Position numbers and translations under genes: made by a program. A DNA stretch of 64,000 bases, taken from positions 2,583,501 to 2,647,500 of the forward strand of contig CP070233.1 of NCBI GenBank assembly GCA_017355425.1, in the 5' to 3' direction. The notes under the pieces are model-generated. The model was given only the letters and a program-made list of their open reading frames with translations. It had not been told where the DNA came from and searched no databases. Source of the DNA: Dolichospermum sp. DET69 (GTDB lineage: Bacteria > Cyanobacteriota > Cyanobacteriia > Cyanobacteriales > Nostocaceae). Shown here piece by piece: positions 1 to 9,729 of the stretch (position 1 is the first letter of the stretch; each line of letters begins with the position of its first letter).

Positions 1-373
1 CTTGTCCAGCCCCAAAGCGATGTTCACCAACAGCCGCAACATTAGCATCATTGTCTATACTGACAGGTGCGTCATAATCATCTTCCAGAATTAGTTTAAG
101 GGGAACATTTTCCCAGCCAGGAACATGATGAGATAGTCGAACTAAGCCAGTTGTGGCATCCACTGGACCGCCAAAGCTGACACCAATAGCATCCGGTTTC
201 CTTCCTCTTAACACAGAATCAATGAGCGATCGCATGATTTCTAGATCAGTCAAAGCATCACCATTTGGAGGAGAAAACCGTGATTCATAGTCCAACCACT
301 CTTTCGCACCATTCTTGACTGTCGCTGCTGCCAATTTTGTCCCGCCAAAATCCAAAGCTAAGATTAATGTCAT
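1..373 (-). CDS. ROK-family sugar kinase, N-terminal part (cut by window edge)
   Basis: The first 124 codons of a gene that runs off the left edge. The protein opens MTLILALDFGGTKLAAATVK, the DxGGTK phosphate-binding motif of ROK kinases and regulators (actin-like ATPase fold). Further on, IGVSFGGPVD and IDNDANVAAVGEHRFGAGQ are the other ROK family motifs, including the Asn-Asp of the active site. ROK kinases phosphorylate glucose or related sugars such as N-acetylmannosamine in the cytoplasm. There is no helix-turn-helix in front of the motif, so a kinase is more likely than a ROK repressor. The substrate cannot be read from this part. The ATG at 373 is chosen because the phosphate motif follows directly, as in the family. 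Confidence 0.85.
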   Translation of the reverse strand, partial: MTLILALDFGGTKLAAATVKNGAKEWLDYESRFSPPNGDALTDLEIMRSLIDSVLRGRKPDAIGVSFGGPVDATTGLVRLSHHVPGWENVPLKLILEDDYDAPVSIDNDANVAAVGEHRFGAGQ

Positions 374-769
374 ATAATTAAAAATAAGGAATTTACGAAA
401 CAACTATCAAGCATTCACCATTATTACTTAACAAGTATTTTACTGTAGTTCATGATGAAACCGTCTTCACTATTTGGATATAAAATATTTCTGCCTTAAT
501 TATCCTTATGTCATATATATAACCTAATCTATCACATTTGTGAATCCTATGATAATCATCATAACTTTTGGTTAAATAATGGAAATCGTTAAGTTTCATG
601 AACAATAAATTAATACAAGGAGGTATTTTTGAAGAATTTACCTAAATTATAGAAATAGCTGCTTTAATAATTATGTTGGGTTAGGCTAAACTCAAAATAC
701 TTGACCAATTGAAAATAAAGTCTTATGGCTTTATATTTTTTTTACAAATAATTGAGAATATTTCTCAAT
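374..769. other. AT-rich intergenic region with a 7-bp inverted repeat
   Basis: No convincing gene is seen. The only clear structure is a perfect inverted repeat TTGAGAA-TAT-TTCTCAA at 752-768, ending one base before the ATG of the small gene at 770. It could be an operator or an mRNA hairpin that hides the start. A good Shine-Dalgarno-like AAGGAGGT near 618 leads only into a few codons. Confidence 0.4.
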
Positions 770-1012
770 ATGAACAAATTAAGATATAATTTACCAACTA
801 GTGAATCTATGCCACGGAGTATACAGACAAAAAATAGAAAATTCTATTTAGATTATGTAAAGCTAAAAATTCAACAGTTAAAAGTGAGGATTGATCATAT
901 CTATCAAACAAGTCATAAATTAGCCTCAAATATTCCAGAAATTATTCCTGTAAAATCTAAAAAAATGCTGTATTTTAACTTATTGGATCTTTTTTTAAAA
1001 GTATTTATTTAA
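770..1012 (+). CDS. Small hypothetical protein (80 aa)
   Basis: An open frame of 80 codons starting MNKLRYNLPTSESMPRS. The middle (residues 20-60) is lysine-rich and predicted helical, and the last 15 residues are hydrophobic. I do not recognise a family. An upstream TTG at 752 would extend the frame by six codons, but the ATG at 770 is preferred. There is no clear Shine-Dalgarno site; instead a 7-bp inverted repeat lies directly in front. The composition is very AT-rich, so this may be a chance frame. Confidence 0.35.
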   Translation: MNKLRYNLPTSESMPRSIQTKNRKFYLDYVKLKIQQLKVRIDHIYQTSHKLASNIPEIIPVKSKKMLYFNLLDLFLKVFI

Positions 1013-1105
1013 CCAGAGGCATTTTAAAAAACAAGATTTTTATTAAGTGCTTACCTAAATTGTTCCGAACCATTGTCCATAAAACCTCTATTCGAGTCAG
1101 TATAA

Positions 1106-2080
1106 ATGAACAAATTTTTTTGTGCGGATAATTCACGAGAAATAGAAGAAGATATAATTGGTACTGCCACCAACTACCAAACCTATATTTTAGTAGAATG
1201 TCCTACCCCTTGGGTTTATGAAGCCTTTAACTCTAAATGGGTTCCAGATAACTTACGAAGTTTAGTAGAAGAGATCCAAAATGCCAAACTACCAATTCAA
1301 TTTTTACTAGTTGCCAATGATGAATCCCATAAAGGAGAGGAAACAACCTTATTAATTTATCAGCAGCAAGAGGGATTCAGCCAAGGATACCGAAAGCGAG
1401 AATTTAAGTTACCAAATATTGAACAAGTAGCAGGATTTGTTAGTAAATGGTTAGCAGGTGTAAGTGTTGATTATGAAATAGAATCTGGTATCACCAGAGA
1501 TATATTAATATGTACTCATGGTAGCCATGATCAATGTTGTGCTAGATATGGCAATCCTTTTTACTTTTACTCTCAAAATACCATTGCTAATTTACAATTA
1601 AATCAGACAAGAATTTGGAAATCAAGTCACTTTGGGGGACATAGATTTGCTCCCACAGCTATAGATTTTCCTCAAGGCAGATATTACGGACTTCTTGATC
1701 AAGATACTTTTAAATCAATTCTCACCCACACTGGGGATATACAATGCTTGGATAAAGTTTATCGTGGTTGGGGAATTTTACCAAATCCGCTGCAAATTTT
1801 GGAAAAAGAACTAATGCTGCGCTTAGGATGGAATTGGTTTAACTATCAGGTAACAGGGAAAATTCTCGAAAAAAGCTTAGATAATCAGACAATTCTGGGT
1901 GAATTAAGCTTTGAAAAACCTTCTGGTACTCACTATACCTATCAAGCCAAACTTGTCAAGGATGATGTAAAAACACAACCATTAAAAATTTCTTGTCATG
2001 TGCCAGGAAAGGTAGTATGTGTGAAATATGCTGTATCTCATCTTTGGCTGGTGGCTAAGAAGGTGGCAACTTATAGCTAA
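1106..2080 (+). CDS. Sucrase/ferredoxin-like family protein
   Basis: A 324-residue protein of the sucrase/ferredoxin-like family (Suc_Fer-like, thioredoxin-like ferredoxin fold). The diagnostic block is CTHGSHDQCCARYG at residues 136-149, with Cys136, Cys144 and Cys145 as candidate iron-sulfur ligands, followed by SSHFGGHRFAPT at 173-184, where the histidines probably complete the cluster site. Family members are thought to carry a [2Fe-2S] cluster in a thioredoxin-like fold; the electron partner in cyanobacteria is unknown to me. Despite the name, sucrose cleavage is not established for this family. It stands alone on the plus strand, 63 bp before a YtxH gene that could be co-transcribed. 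Confidence 0.8.
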   Translation: MNKFFCADNSREIEEDIIGTATNYQTYILVECPTPWVYEAFNSKWVPDNLRSLVEEIQNAKLPIQFLLVANDESHKGEETTLLIYQQQEGFSQGYRKREFKLPNIEQVAGFVSKWLAGVSVDYEIESGITRDILICTHGSHDQCCARYGNPFYFYSQNTIANLQLNQTRIWKSSHFGGHRFAPTAIDFPQGRYYGLLDQDTFKSILTHTGDIQCLDKVYRGWGILPNPLQILEKELMLRLGWNWFNYQVTGKILEKSLDNQTILGELSFEKPSGTHYTYQAKLVKDDVKTQPLKISCHVPGKVVCVKYAVSHLWLVAKKVATYS

Positions 2081-2143
2081 GATATAGCAAGAATAGAAAA
2101 TAAATATATAAGATTAAGTTTTATGGAGTAGAAAACCCAAAAA

Positions 2144-2512
2144 ATGTCTAATAATCGTTCTGGAATCTTTATTGGTGGTTTGATGCTAGGAGCAGCTATT
2201 GGTACTTTAGCCGGTTTACTAGTTGCTCCGCGCACAGGACGCGAAACCCGTAAACTAATTAAAAAATCCGCCAATGCTATCCCTGAATTAGCAGAAGATA
2301 TTACTACCAGCGTCCAAATTCAGGCAGATCGTCTTTCTACTAGCACCCTGGAAAATTGGGATGAAACCGTAGACAGATTACGGGAAGCGATCGCTGTTGG
2401 CATAGATGCTACCCAGCGCGAAAGCCAATATTTAAATAAACAAAATACTGTAGATGTCAGCAGCACAGCAGACAACACCGATCCTCTGACTGAAAAATTA
2501 GAACGTTCATAA
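2144..2512 (+). CDS. YtxH-domain small membrane protein
   Basis: A 122-residue protein. Residues 7-29 form one glycine/alanine-rich membrane helix (GGLMLGAAIGTLAGLLVAP), directly followed by PRTGRETRK, the signature of YtxH proteins, then a charged helical tail predicted to be amphipathic or coiled-coil. YtxH proteins are small membrane proteins of uncertain function, often called general stress or gas-vesicle-like proteins. The next gene starts 11 bp downstream and also encodes a single-span protein with a helical tail, so the two are probably co-expressed and may work together at the membrane. Confidence 0.8.
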   Translation: MSNNRSGIFIGGLMLGAAIGTLAGLLVAPRTGRETRKLIKKSANAIPELAEDITTSVQIQADRLSTSTLENWDETVDRLREAIAVGIDATQRESQYLNKQNTVDVSSTADNTDPLTEKLERS

Positions 2513-2523
2513 ATGGCATAACC

Positions 2524-2979
2524 GTGATTGATCCTTTATTTTGGCTGGGACTATCCATCCTCTTAGTTGCTGCCAGCCTAACAGCCGTTTTGGTGGCAGC
2601 CATACCCGCTTTGCAGGAATTAGCCCGTGCTGCTCGCAGTGCCGAAAAATTCTTTGACACCCTTTCACGGGAGTTACCACCTACTCTCAGTGCTATCCGT
2701 AACACCAGCTTAGAAATCACAGACTTAACAGATGATGTTAGTGAAGGTGTCAAAAGCGCAGGTCAAGTTGTCAAACAATTTGATCAAAGCCTAGATAGCG
2801 CCAAAAAACAAGCAGAAAATATGCAAATCAGCACCCGTAGCGTCCTGATTGGCTTTAAAGCTGCTTGGAAGAGTCTTTCGCGGAAAAAACCCACTCAGAG
2901 AAATACTGAACGTTTGCCAACCAATGACAAACCATCAATGAAGAAAAATTCAGGAGTTAGGAGTCAGGAGTCAGAATGA
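2524..2979 (+). CDS. DUF948-type membrane protein
   Basis: A 151-residue protein that starts with GTG, 11 bp after the YtxH gene. Residues 5-28 form a membrane helix, followed by a long helical region with DLTDDVSEGVKSAGQVVKQF, typical of DUF948 (YtxG-like) proteins. YtxG- and YtxH-like genes are also neighbours in Firmicutes, which supports the pairing seen here; the function is unknown. The last nine codons (SGVRSQESE) and the stop lie inside a GGAGTCA heptanucleotide repeat, so the original C-terminus may have been replaced by repeat-derived sequence. Confidence 0.7.
   Translation: MIDPLFWLGLSILLVAASLTAVLVAAIPALQELARAARSAEKFFDTLSRELPPTLSAIRNTSLEITDLTDDVSEGVKSAGQVVKQFDQSLDSAKKQAENMQISTRSVLIGFKAAWKSLSRKKPTQRNTERLPTNDKPSMKKNSGVRSQESE
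2951..2974. repeat. Short heptanucleotide repeat (GGAGTCA type)
   Basis: About three units of GGAGT(T/C)A in tandem. They cover the 3' end of the DUF948 gene. An inverted relative, GACTCCTG, occurs near 3085. Such seven-base repeats are common in heterocystous cyanobacteria. Confidence 0.6.
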
Positions 2980-3245
2980 ATCAGTGGTGGATCAGAATCC
3001 CTCACTGATTGAAGACCACAAAATCTACAATTTGGTGGGGGTATTAAACCCGCTTATTCATGCACTAGTCATACAGATTGAATCTGACTCCTGTTAAATA
3101 TTCACCCGTCCCAATTTCCCATCAGGTTTTGTTAAGATACCGAATATTAGAGTAAAGTAAAGAAGTGTAAAGAAATATCACTTTTACATTACGCTTTAAA
3201 AAGCACTCGTTACATTCTTCTCTTAATAATAGTATAAAAACGTTC

Positions 3246-4055
3246 ATGCACCTGTGTTATTGGCGAAAAATTCTAGTATCAATTGCCGTATTTTGCTTTA
3301 TTGGCTCGATCTGGGCAATTAATTCCCCATCTGCCCTAGCTTATGAAAATCCCGATTTACTACCCAGCTTTGTAACACCAGTAGTAGATTTAGCAAAAAC
3401 TCTCCCTGACCCCCAGGAAAAAAAGTTAGTTCAAGAATTAGAACAATTTGAAACTGATACTGGCTGGAAATTGCGCGTCTTAACCCAATACGACCGTACC
3501 CCAGGGAGAGCAGTAATTAAATATTGGGGTTTAGATGATAAAAGCATTCTCTTGGTAGCAGATGCCCGTGGAGGCAATATTCTCAGCTTTAGTGTTGGTG
3601 ATGCGGTTTATGAATTCTTACCCCGCACCTTCTGGATTGAACTACAAACCCGCTTTGGTAACTTATACTTTGTGCGTGAAGAAGGAGAAGATCAAGCCAT
3701 TCTCCAAGCCCTAAATTCAGTCAAAGGTTGCTTACTCAAAGGTGGTTGTAACGTCGTTCCTGGACTGCCTAGAGAACAATGGATACTCACCCTTGTTACT
3801 TCCGCTGTTGGTGGGATTATTTGTGGTTTTGCGGGTCAATCCCGTGGTGACAAGAAAATACTTGGTTGGCAATGGGCATTAATTTTCTCACCTTTATGGG
3901 GAATTTTATTTATTGCCTTCGGTATTGCTCCAGTAATTACCCGTACAAGCGATTGGGTGCCTCTAGTTCGCAATATTTCCGCTTTTGTCATTGGCGCTTT
4001 AGTAGCTTATTTATCCCCCACGTTTAGTCGGCCTTCCTCCGGCGCTGAATCCTGA
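3246..4055 (+). CDS. psb32: Photosystem II repair protein Psb32 (TPM domain)
   Basis: A 269-residue protein. Residues 1-32 are a signal/anchor segment ending SALAYE, which points to the thylakoid lumen or periplasm. Residues 40-165 form a TPM domain (TLP18.3/Psb32/MOLO-1 family), recognised by the opening VTPVVDLAKTLPDPQEKKL and the segment DDKSILLVAD. Two or three membrane helices follow (about 180-260), unlike shorter family members. In Synechocystis and plants this family helps repair photosystem II after light damage. The upstream region (3150-3200) has several AGTAAAG/TGTAAAG direct repeats that could be regulatory. The gene stands alone. Confidence 0.75.
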   Translation: MHLCYWRKILVSIAVFCFIGSIWAINSPSALAYENPDLLPSFVTPVVDLAKTLPDPQEKKLVQELEQFETDTGWKLRVLTQYDRTPGRAVIKYWGLDDKSILLVADARGGNILSFSVGDAVYEFLPRTFWIELQTRFGNLYFVREEGEDQAILQALNSVKGCLLKGGCNVVPGLPREQWILTLVTSAVGGIICGFAGQSRGDKKILGWQWALIFSPLWGILFIAFGIAPVITRTSDWVPLVRNISAFVIGALVAYLSPTFSRPSSGAES

Positions 4056-4196
4056 AAAGTTTTCACCACAGTTTGGGGATTAGGAAAGGGAATTTTGGCT
4101 TTTAGAGAACTCAAATCTTCATAGTTCAAAATCCCAAATTTCCTGATCCAAAAGACTGATAAGCTGAGAACTAATATATTAAGAAGCTAAATAGCA

Positions 4197-4826
4197 ATGG
4201 AATGGCACGTGACTGATGCTCAAAGTTTGGCAATTATTGATAGTGAAATTGGTGATCATATTTTTTCACCAGCAGAGTATGAAATCGTCCGCCGCGTAAT
4301 TTATGCTACGGCTGATTTTGAATATCAATCCTTAATTCGATTTTCAGAACACGCATTACAAGCTGGAGCAGCCGCCTTAGCTGCACGAATCACTATTGTG
4401 GTAGATGCACCAATGGTACAGGCAGGTATATGCTCCGATATTCAAAATACATTTGCTAATCCAGTGTATTGCAGTATGGAAGCACTAACACGACCCCAAA
4501 AAGAAAAAACCCGTGCTGCTTGGGGCATTGAAACTCTAGCTCGGCGTTATCCAGAGGGGATATTTGTAGTTGGTCAAGCACAAACAGCATTAACTGCACT
4601 AGTTGAATTAATTGAATCCGAAGAAATTAGACCCGCTTTAATAGTTGCTACTCCACCAGGGTTTATAAATTTAGAAACGGCAAAAGAACGATTACAAGAA
4701 TCTCTAGTTCCTTATATCACTATTGAAGGTCGCAAGGGTAACGCTGTCGTCGCTGCTGCCATTGTTGACGGCTTAGTGGATTTGGCTTGGCAAGCCTATG
4801 GACAAGATCGGAATACGGGGGGTTGA
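4197..4826 (+). CDS. cobH: Precorrin-8X methylmutase
   Basis: A 209-residue enzyme that moves a methyl group from C-11 to C-12 of precorrin-8X to give hydrogenobyrinate in cobalamin synthesis (cobH/cbiC). The family block FSEHALQAGAAALAA contains the histidine thought to act in proton transfer. VDAPMVQAGI and VGQAQTALTALVELI are other family segments, and the length is as expected. It is a single gene on the plus strand. The gene for the membrane protein on the opposite strand converges on it, with only a short heptamer repeat between. Confidence 0.9.
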   Translation: MEWHVTDAQSLAIIDSEIGDHIFSPAEYEIVRRVIYATADFEYQSLIRFSEHALQAGAAALAARITIVVDAPMVQAGICSDIQNTFANPVYCSMEALTRPQKEKTRAAWGIETLARRYPEGIFVVGQAQTALTALVELIESEEIRPALIVATPPGFINLETAKERLQESLVPYITIEGRKGNAVVAAAIVDGLVDLAWQAYGQDRNTGG

Positions 4827-4841
4827 AGATTATTTTTCCCG

Positions 4842-4876
4842 ATTACCTATTACCCATTACCCATTACCTATTACCT
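4842..4876. repeat. ATTACC(C/T) heptamer repeat, five units
   Basis: Five head-to-tail units of ATTACC(T/C), exactly 35 bp. The array lies between two convergent genes and reaches the stop codon of the minus-strand gene. Confidence 0.8.
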
Positions 4877-5558
4877 ATCTCTGTGTCTTCGGTGAACGGC
4901 GGCGGGGTTTTCTTTCCTGGTCTGCACGCAAGCGAATACTAACTTCATTGAAAAAGTCTTGGCGAACATAGGGATAATCACTTACCCACAGGTCACGACT
5001 AGGAATATATATATCGCTGAATTCTGCAATTGTGCTTAAATCAGAACTATTTGACATCACCACCATTTCGGCTATTTGACCACGAGCGATAACTTTGTGT
5101 TCGTTGCGGAGTGGGGCTTCAAACTCAACACTAAATCCTGTATCGTCGCCTATTTCTAAGTTAATCCGCTTTTCGCGGTTTTCGATGATTACTAACTCAC
5201 CTTTACCATTAACGGTTTCCTGTTTACCCATTAATTTATCTGTAATCCACCAATCTAAGACTCGTCCCCGGAAAAAGCCACTGTATTTGTAACGGCGGCA
5301 TTTTCCATTGCGGATACTTGCTTGGAATATGGGATACCAAAGCCAAAAGAAAGCCCCAAATATCCCAAAAAAGAAGATTAACCCAAATTCCAACCTAAAC
5401 AAGAATTGAATGAGCAATAGCACAGCTAAGGTAACTACGGAAATTAGTATTCGCTGCAAAAAACTGCTTAACTTCCCCCAATAGTATTTATATTGTGGTC
5501 CAGAGGCAACCAGGGGGATGATTTGTTCAAATTTTTGGCGAGTTAAGGGAACGAGCAT
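4875..5558 (-). CDS. Conserved cyanobacterial membrane protein of unknown function
   Basis: A 227-residue protein opening MLVPLTRQKFEQIIPLVASG. Two close hydrophobic segments (about 35-55 and 58-75) form a membrane hairpin, followed by a soluble beta-rich part with a basic C-terminus (RKPRRRSPKTQR). Relatives are found in most cyanobacteria and are sometimes labelled phosphate ABC transporter permease; nothing here supports that. It lies 39 bp downstream of dapB on the same strand, so the two are probably one transcript. The function is unknown. Confidence 0.7.
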   Translation of the reverse strand: MLVPLTRQKFEQIIPLVASGPQYKYYWGKLSSFLQRILISVVTLAVLLLIQFLFRLEFGLIFFFGIFGAFFWLWYPIFQASIRNGKCRRYKYSGFFRGRVLDWWITDKLMGKQETVNGKGELVIIENREKRINLEIGDDTGFSVEFEAPLRNEHKVIARGQIAEMVVMSNSSDLSTIAEFSDIYIPSRDLWVSDYPYVRQDFFNEVSIRLRADQERKPRRRSPKTQR

Positions 5559-5597
5559 ATTTTTGGCTTTTGGCTTTTAGATGGGAAAATCGCAATT

Positions 5598-6434
5598 TTA
5601 AAGAATTTTTTCTAATCCATATACTAATGACTTTAGCTGGTTAACTTTGCGAATGGCTAATAATACTCCTGGCATATAACAGGCGCGATCGCTGGTATCA
5701 TGACGTAAGGTATAAATTTGCCCTGCTGCTCCAAAAATCACCTCTTGGTGGGCAATTAGTCCTGGTAAGCGGACACTATGAATTCTAATCCCTTCATCTG
5801 CTAAACTGCCTCTAGCTCCGGCTATTTTCTCCGTTTCTTCCACAATAGCAGCGTTAAAAGTTTTACCCAGTTCGCCTAATAATTGAGCAGTTTGAATGGC
5901 TGTACCGCTAGGAGCATCAGCTTTTTGATTATGATGGAGTTCGATAATTTCTACATGATCAAAATACTGGGAAGCTCTGACAGCGGCTTCTTGCAGTAGT
6001 ACCATCCCAATGGAGAAGTTAGGAATAACTAAACAACCTGTACTGGCTTTTTCGGCAAAATCGGCTAATTCTTGGAGTTGTGCGGGACTTAAACCTGTAG
6101 TTCCCACAACTGGACGAATTCCATAGGCGATCGCACTGCGAATATTATTATACACTGCATCAGGATGGGTAAAGTCAACTAATACCCCTGGTTGCATCTG
6201 TCTTTCTCCAGCTACATACCCCAACATGGGTTCTAATTGATTGGTAATGGGTACTTCTAAGGGTTCACTTAAACCCGCTAGTTCCCCAGCGTCTTTACCT
6301 TGATGTTCGGGAGTCGTATCAATTGCACCCATTAAAGTTAAATCAGATGCTTGGGCTATTGCTTTAATTACCTCACGTCCCATTTTACCAGCAGCACCGT
6401 TGACAATGACTGGGATAGTAGATTGATTGCTCAT
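5598..6434 (-). CDS. dapB: 4-hydroxy-tetrahydrodipicolinate reductase
   Basis: A 278-residue cytoplasmic enzyme that reduces hydroxy-tetrahydrodipicolinate with NAD(P)H in the lysine/diaminopimelate pathway. The nucleotide-binding loop NGAAGKMG is at residues 12-19. The catalytic block [15 protein letters not shown] lies at 166-180, with His167/His168 and Lys171 as the known proton donor and substrate-binding positions. The full family length is present. It probably leads an operon with the membrane protein gene 39 bp downstream. Its upstream side faces the 199-bp repeat array. Confidence 0.95.
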   Translation of the reverse strand: MSNQSTIPVIVNGAAGKMGREVIKAIAQASDLTLMGAIDTTPEHQGKDAGELAGLSEPLEVPITNQLEPMLGYVAGERQMQPGVLVDFTHPDAVYNNIRSAIAYGIRPVVGTTGLSPAQLQELADFAEKASTGCLVIPNFSIGMVLLQEAAVRASQYFDHVEIIELHHNQKADAPSGTAIQTAQLLGELGKTFNAAIVEETEKIAGARGSLADEGIRIHSVRLPGLIAHQEVIFGAAGQIYTLRHDTSDRACYMPGVLLAIRKVNQLKSLVYGLEKIL

Positions 6435-6556
6435 AGATTTAACTATTTTTAATTCAACAATGAAATTGTCTCACAAATGCAAGTTTTATAAAAATATACT
6501 GGCAGTAAAGTTATCCAAAATGAATAATAATCCTTCTAATTCACTACCGTGTATAC

Positions 6557-8129
6557 ATCCTCAAATCCTGGATATCCTGATTCAGACTAAATATTCAAAG
6601 AAAATGTCAGAATCAGGATGCCCAAGATTAAAGGATTAACAGGATATGTTTTGATAAATTATGGTTTTATTGAATGATAGATGAATATATTTTTATTGTT
6701 CAAAAAAACAACTCATTAACTATTCACCGAAAATCTATAAATTGCCATCCTGTAAATCCTCAAATCCTGGATATCCTGATTCAGACTAAATATTCAAAGA
6801 AAATGTCAGAATCAGGATGCCCAAGATTAAAGGATTAACAGGATATGTTTTGATAAATTATGGTTTTATTGAATGATAGATGAATATATTTTTATTGTTC
6901 AAAAAAACAACTCATTAACTATTCACCGAAAATCTATAAATTGCCATCCTGTAAATCCTCAAATCCTGGATATCCTGATTCAGACTAAATATTCAAAGAA
7001 AATGTCAGAATCAGGATGCCCAAGATTAAAGGATTAACAGGATATGTTTTGATAAATTATGGTTTTATTGAATGATAGATGAATATATTTTTATTGTTCA
7101 AAAAAACAACTCATTAACTATTCACCGAAAATCTATAAATTGCCATCCTGTAAATCCTCAAATCCTGGATATCCTGATTCAGACTAAATATTCAAAGAAA
7201 ATGTCAGAATCAGGATGCCCAAGATTAAAGGATTAACAGGATATGTTTTGATAAATTATGGTTTTATTGAATGATAGATGAATATATTTTTATTGTTCAA
7301 AAAAACAACTCATTAACTATTCACCGAAAATCTATAAATTGCCATCCTGTAAATCCTCAAATCCTGGATATCCTGATTCAGACTAAATATTCAAAGAAAA
7401 TGTCAGAATCAGGATGCCCAAGATTAAAGGATTAACAGGATATGTTTTGATAAATTATGGTTTTATTGAATGATAGATGAATATATTTTTATTGTTCAAA
7501 AAAACAACTCATTAACTATTCACAGAAAATCTATAAATTGCCATCCTGTAAATCCTCAAATCCTGGATATCCTGATTCAGACTAAATATTCAAAGAAAAT
7601 GTTAGAATCAGGATGCCCAAGATTAAAGGATTAACAGGATATGTTTTGATAAATTATGGCTTTATTGAATGATAGATGAATATATTTTTATTGTTCAAAA
7701 AAACAACTCATTAACTATTCACAGAAAATCTATAAATTGCCATCCTGTAAATCCTCAAATCCTGGATATCCTGATTCAGACTAAATATTCAAAGAAAATG
7801 TTAGAATCAGGATGCCCAAGATTAAAGGATTAACAGGATATGTTTTGATAAATTATGGCTTTATTGAATGATAGATGAATATATTTTTATTGTTCAAAAA
7901 AACAACTCATTAACTATTCACAGAAAACCTATAAATTGCCATCCTGTAAATCCTCAAATCCTGGATATCCTGATTCAGACTAAATATTCAAAGAAAATGT
8001 CAGAATCAGGATGCCTAAGATTAAAGGATTAACAGGGTATGTTTTGATAAATTATGGCTTTATTGAATGATAGATGAATATATTTTTATTGTTCAAAAAA
8101 ACAACTCATTAACTATTCACCGAAAATCT
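6557..8129. repeat. Tandem array of eight 199-bp repeats, each with a long hairpin
   Basis: The same unit restarts at 6561, 6760, 6959, 7158, 7357, 7556, 7755 and 7954, a constant period of 199 bp; the last unit stops about 25 bp short. The copies are nearly identical, with single changes such as CACCG/CACAG and GTCAG/GTTAG. Each full unit contains two 40-base arms in inverted orientation separated by 18 bases (6747-6786 and 6805-6844 in the second unit); 33 of 40 positions pair. The hairpin core is ATCCTGATTC / GAATCAGGAT. No gene is seen inside, and the unit is far too long for a CRISPR repeat. Confidence 0.95.
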
Positions 8130-8212
8130 TTCAAAATAGTCAAAGTTAATAATAATTAGGTCAGTAACCCAGCCCTAAAGAGACTGAGTTTCCTAGATAC
8201 CGCGAGGTCTTA

Positions 8213-8235
8213 TGAAAAGGCGGGGAAACCCCGCC
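8213..8235 (-). terminator. Rho-independent terminator of gnd
   Basis: On the minus strand, a perfect 7-bp GC stem (GGCGGGG/CCCCGCC) with a 3-base loop is followed by TTTT. It lies about 65 bp past the gnd stop codon. Confidence 0.6.
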
Positions 8236-8298
8236 CCTACAAGCAATTTTGCCGGAATAAATGGCAAGAACTAACTTTAAAGCTTAACCAGAAGGATC

Positions 8299-9729
8299 TT
8301 ACTTCTGAGCTTCAGCAATGGGAACCCACTCAGTGTGGAAACTGCCTTCTTTGTCAGTCCGTTTGTAGGTGTGAGCGCCGAAGTAGTCGCGTTGTGCTTG
8401 TGTTAAGTTTTGTGGCAAGCGATCGCGGCGGTAACTATCGAAGTAATCTAAAGAAGCACTAAAAGCAGGAACAGGAATACCCAACTTAGCAGCGGTCACA
8501 ATTACTTCCCGCCAAGCAGCTTGTCTATCCAGAATTGTTTGCTTAAATTCAGGTGCTAACAACAGGTTAGGTAAAGCTGGATTTTCGTCAAATGCTTTCT
8601 TAATCTTATTCAAGAAGCCAGCCCGAATAATACAACCACCTTTCCAAATCCGCGCCATTTCGCCCAAATTCAATTCCCAATTGTAAGTTTTGGAAGCTGT
8701 AGATAACAGAGCCATACCTTGAGCATAAGAACAAATTTTGGAACAATAAAGAGCATCACGCACCATGTTCACAAAAGCTGCAATGTCGCCACCATACTTA
8801 GCGTTAGGTCCAGTGATGATCTTAGAAGCAGCAATCCGTTCATCTCTAATAGAAGACATAATCCGGGCATTTACAGCGGCTGTAATTGTCGGAATCGCTA
8901 CACCCAATTCTAAAGCAGTTTGTACAGTCCAACGACCTGTTCCCTTTTGACCGGCTGCGTCAACAATCAAGTCAACAAGCGGAATCTTGGTATCTGGATC
9001 AACGTAGGGGAAAATATTGGCGGTAATCTCAATCAAGAATGAATTGAGTTCGTCAGTTGTATTCCATTGAGCAAACACTTCATGAAGTTGTGCTGCATTT
9101 AAACCACCCACATTTTTCAGCAAGTCATAGGCTTCTGCAATTAACTGCATATCACCGTACTCAATACCGTTGTGAACCATTTTCACATAGTGACCAGAAC
9201 CACCGGGTCCAATGTAGGTTACACAAGGACCGTCATCAACTTGAGCCGCTATTTTATTGAAAATTGGGGATAGGTACTCGTAGGAGCTTTTTGTCCCACC
9301 AGGCATGAGAGAAGGACCATTTAACGCGCCTTCTTCACCACCACTCACACCCATACCGACATAGCGTAAACCAATGGGTTCTAATTCTTGAGTCCGTCTG
9401 TCGGTATCTTCAAACCAAGAGTTACCACCGTCAATAATGATATCGCCCTCTTGTAATAAAGGCTTAAGCTGTTGAATTACCGCATCAACAGGCTTGCCAG
9501 CTTGTACCATCACCAAAATTTTGCGGGGACGTTCCAATGAAGCAACAAATTGTTCGAGGCTAAAAGCAGCTTTGACGTTCCGTCCTGGAGCGCGGTGTGC
9601 CATGAAGGCATCGGTTTTTTCACGAGAGCGGTTGTAAACTGTAATGGGGAAGCCATTTCTTTCCACATTGAGAGCGATATTTTCGCCCATAACCGCTAAT
9701 CCAATCACACCGAAGCTTTGTAGTGTCAT
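8299..9729 (-). CDS. gnd: 6-phosphogluconate dehydrogenase (decarboxylating)
   Basis: A 476-residue enzyme of the oxidative pentose phosphate pathway. It oxidises 6-phosphogluconate to ribulose 5-phosphate and CO2 with NADP. The Rossmann loop GVIGLAVMGENIALN is at the N-terminus. The substrate/catalytic segment GGSGHYVKMVHNGIEYG holds the lysine and His-Asn residues of the active site, and the C-terminal half is the all-helical dimer domain. The length is typical. It is transcribed alone and ends at a clear terminator. The pathway matters in cyanobacteria for NADPH supply at night and in heterocysts. Confidence 0.95.
   Translation of the reverse strand: MTLQSFGVIGLAVMGENIALNVERNGFPITVYNRSREKTDAFMAHRAPGRNVKAAFSLEQFVASLERPRKILVMVQAGKPVDAVIQQLKPLLQEGDIIIDGGNSWFEDTDRRTQELEPIGLRYVGMGVSGGEEGALNGPSLMPGGTKSSYEYLSPIFNKIAAQVDDGPCVTYIGPGGSGHYVKMVHNGIEYGDMQLIAEAYDLLKNVGGLNAAQLHEVFAQWNTTDELNSFLIEITANIFPYVDPDTKIPLVDLIVDAAGQKGTGRWTVQTALELGVAIPTITAAVNARIMSSIRDERIAASKIITGPNAKYGGDIAAFVNMVRDALYCSKICSYAQGMALLSTASKTYNWELNLGEMARIWKGGCIIRAGFLNKIKKAFDENPALPNLLLAPEFKQTILDRQAAWREVIVTAAKLGIPVPAFSASLDYFDSYRRDRLPQNLTQAQRDYFGAHTYKRTDKEGSFHTEWVPIAEAQK

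Noticed and set aside
4875-5558. Phosphate ABC transporter permease
   Set aside because: Only two membrane helices and no permease motif; the common label seems to be an inherited error.
6427-6639. 70-codon frame at the start of the 199-bp array
   Set aside because: It overlaps the dapB start on the other strand and then runs into repeat sequence; no family pattern.
6557-8129. CRISPR array
   Set aside because: The repeat unit is 199 bp with no unique spacers; whole units are identical. No cas genes are nearby.
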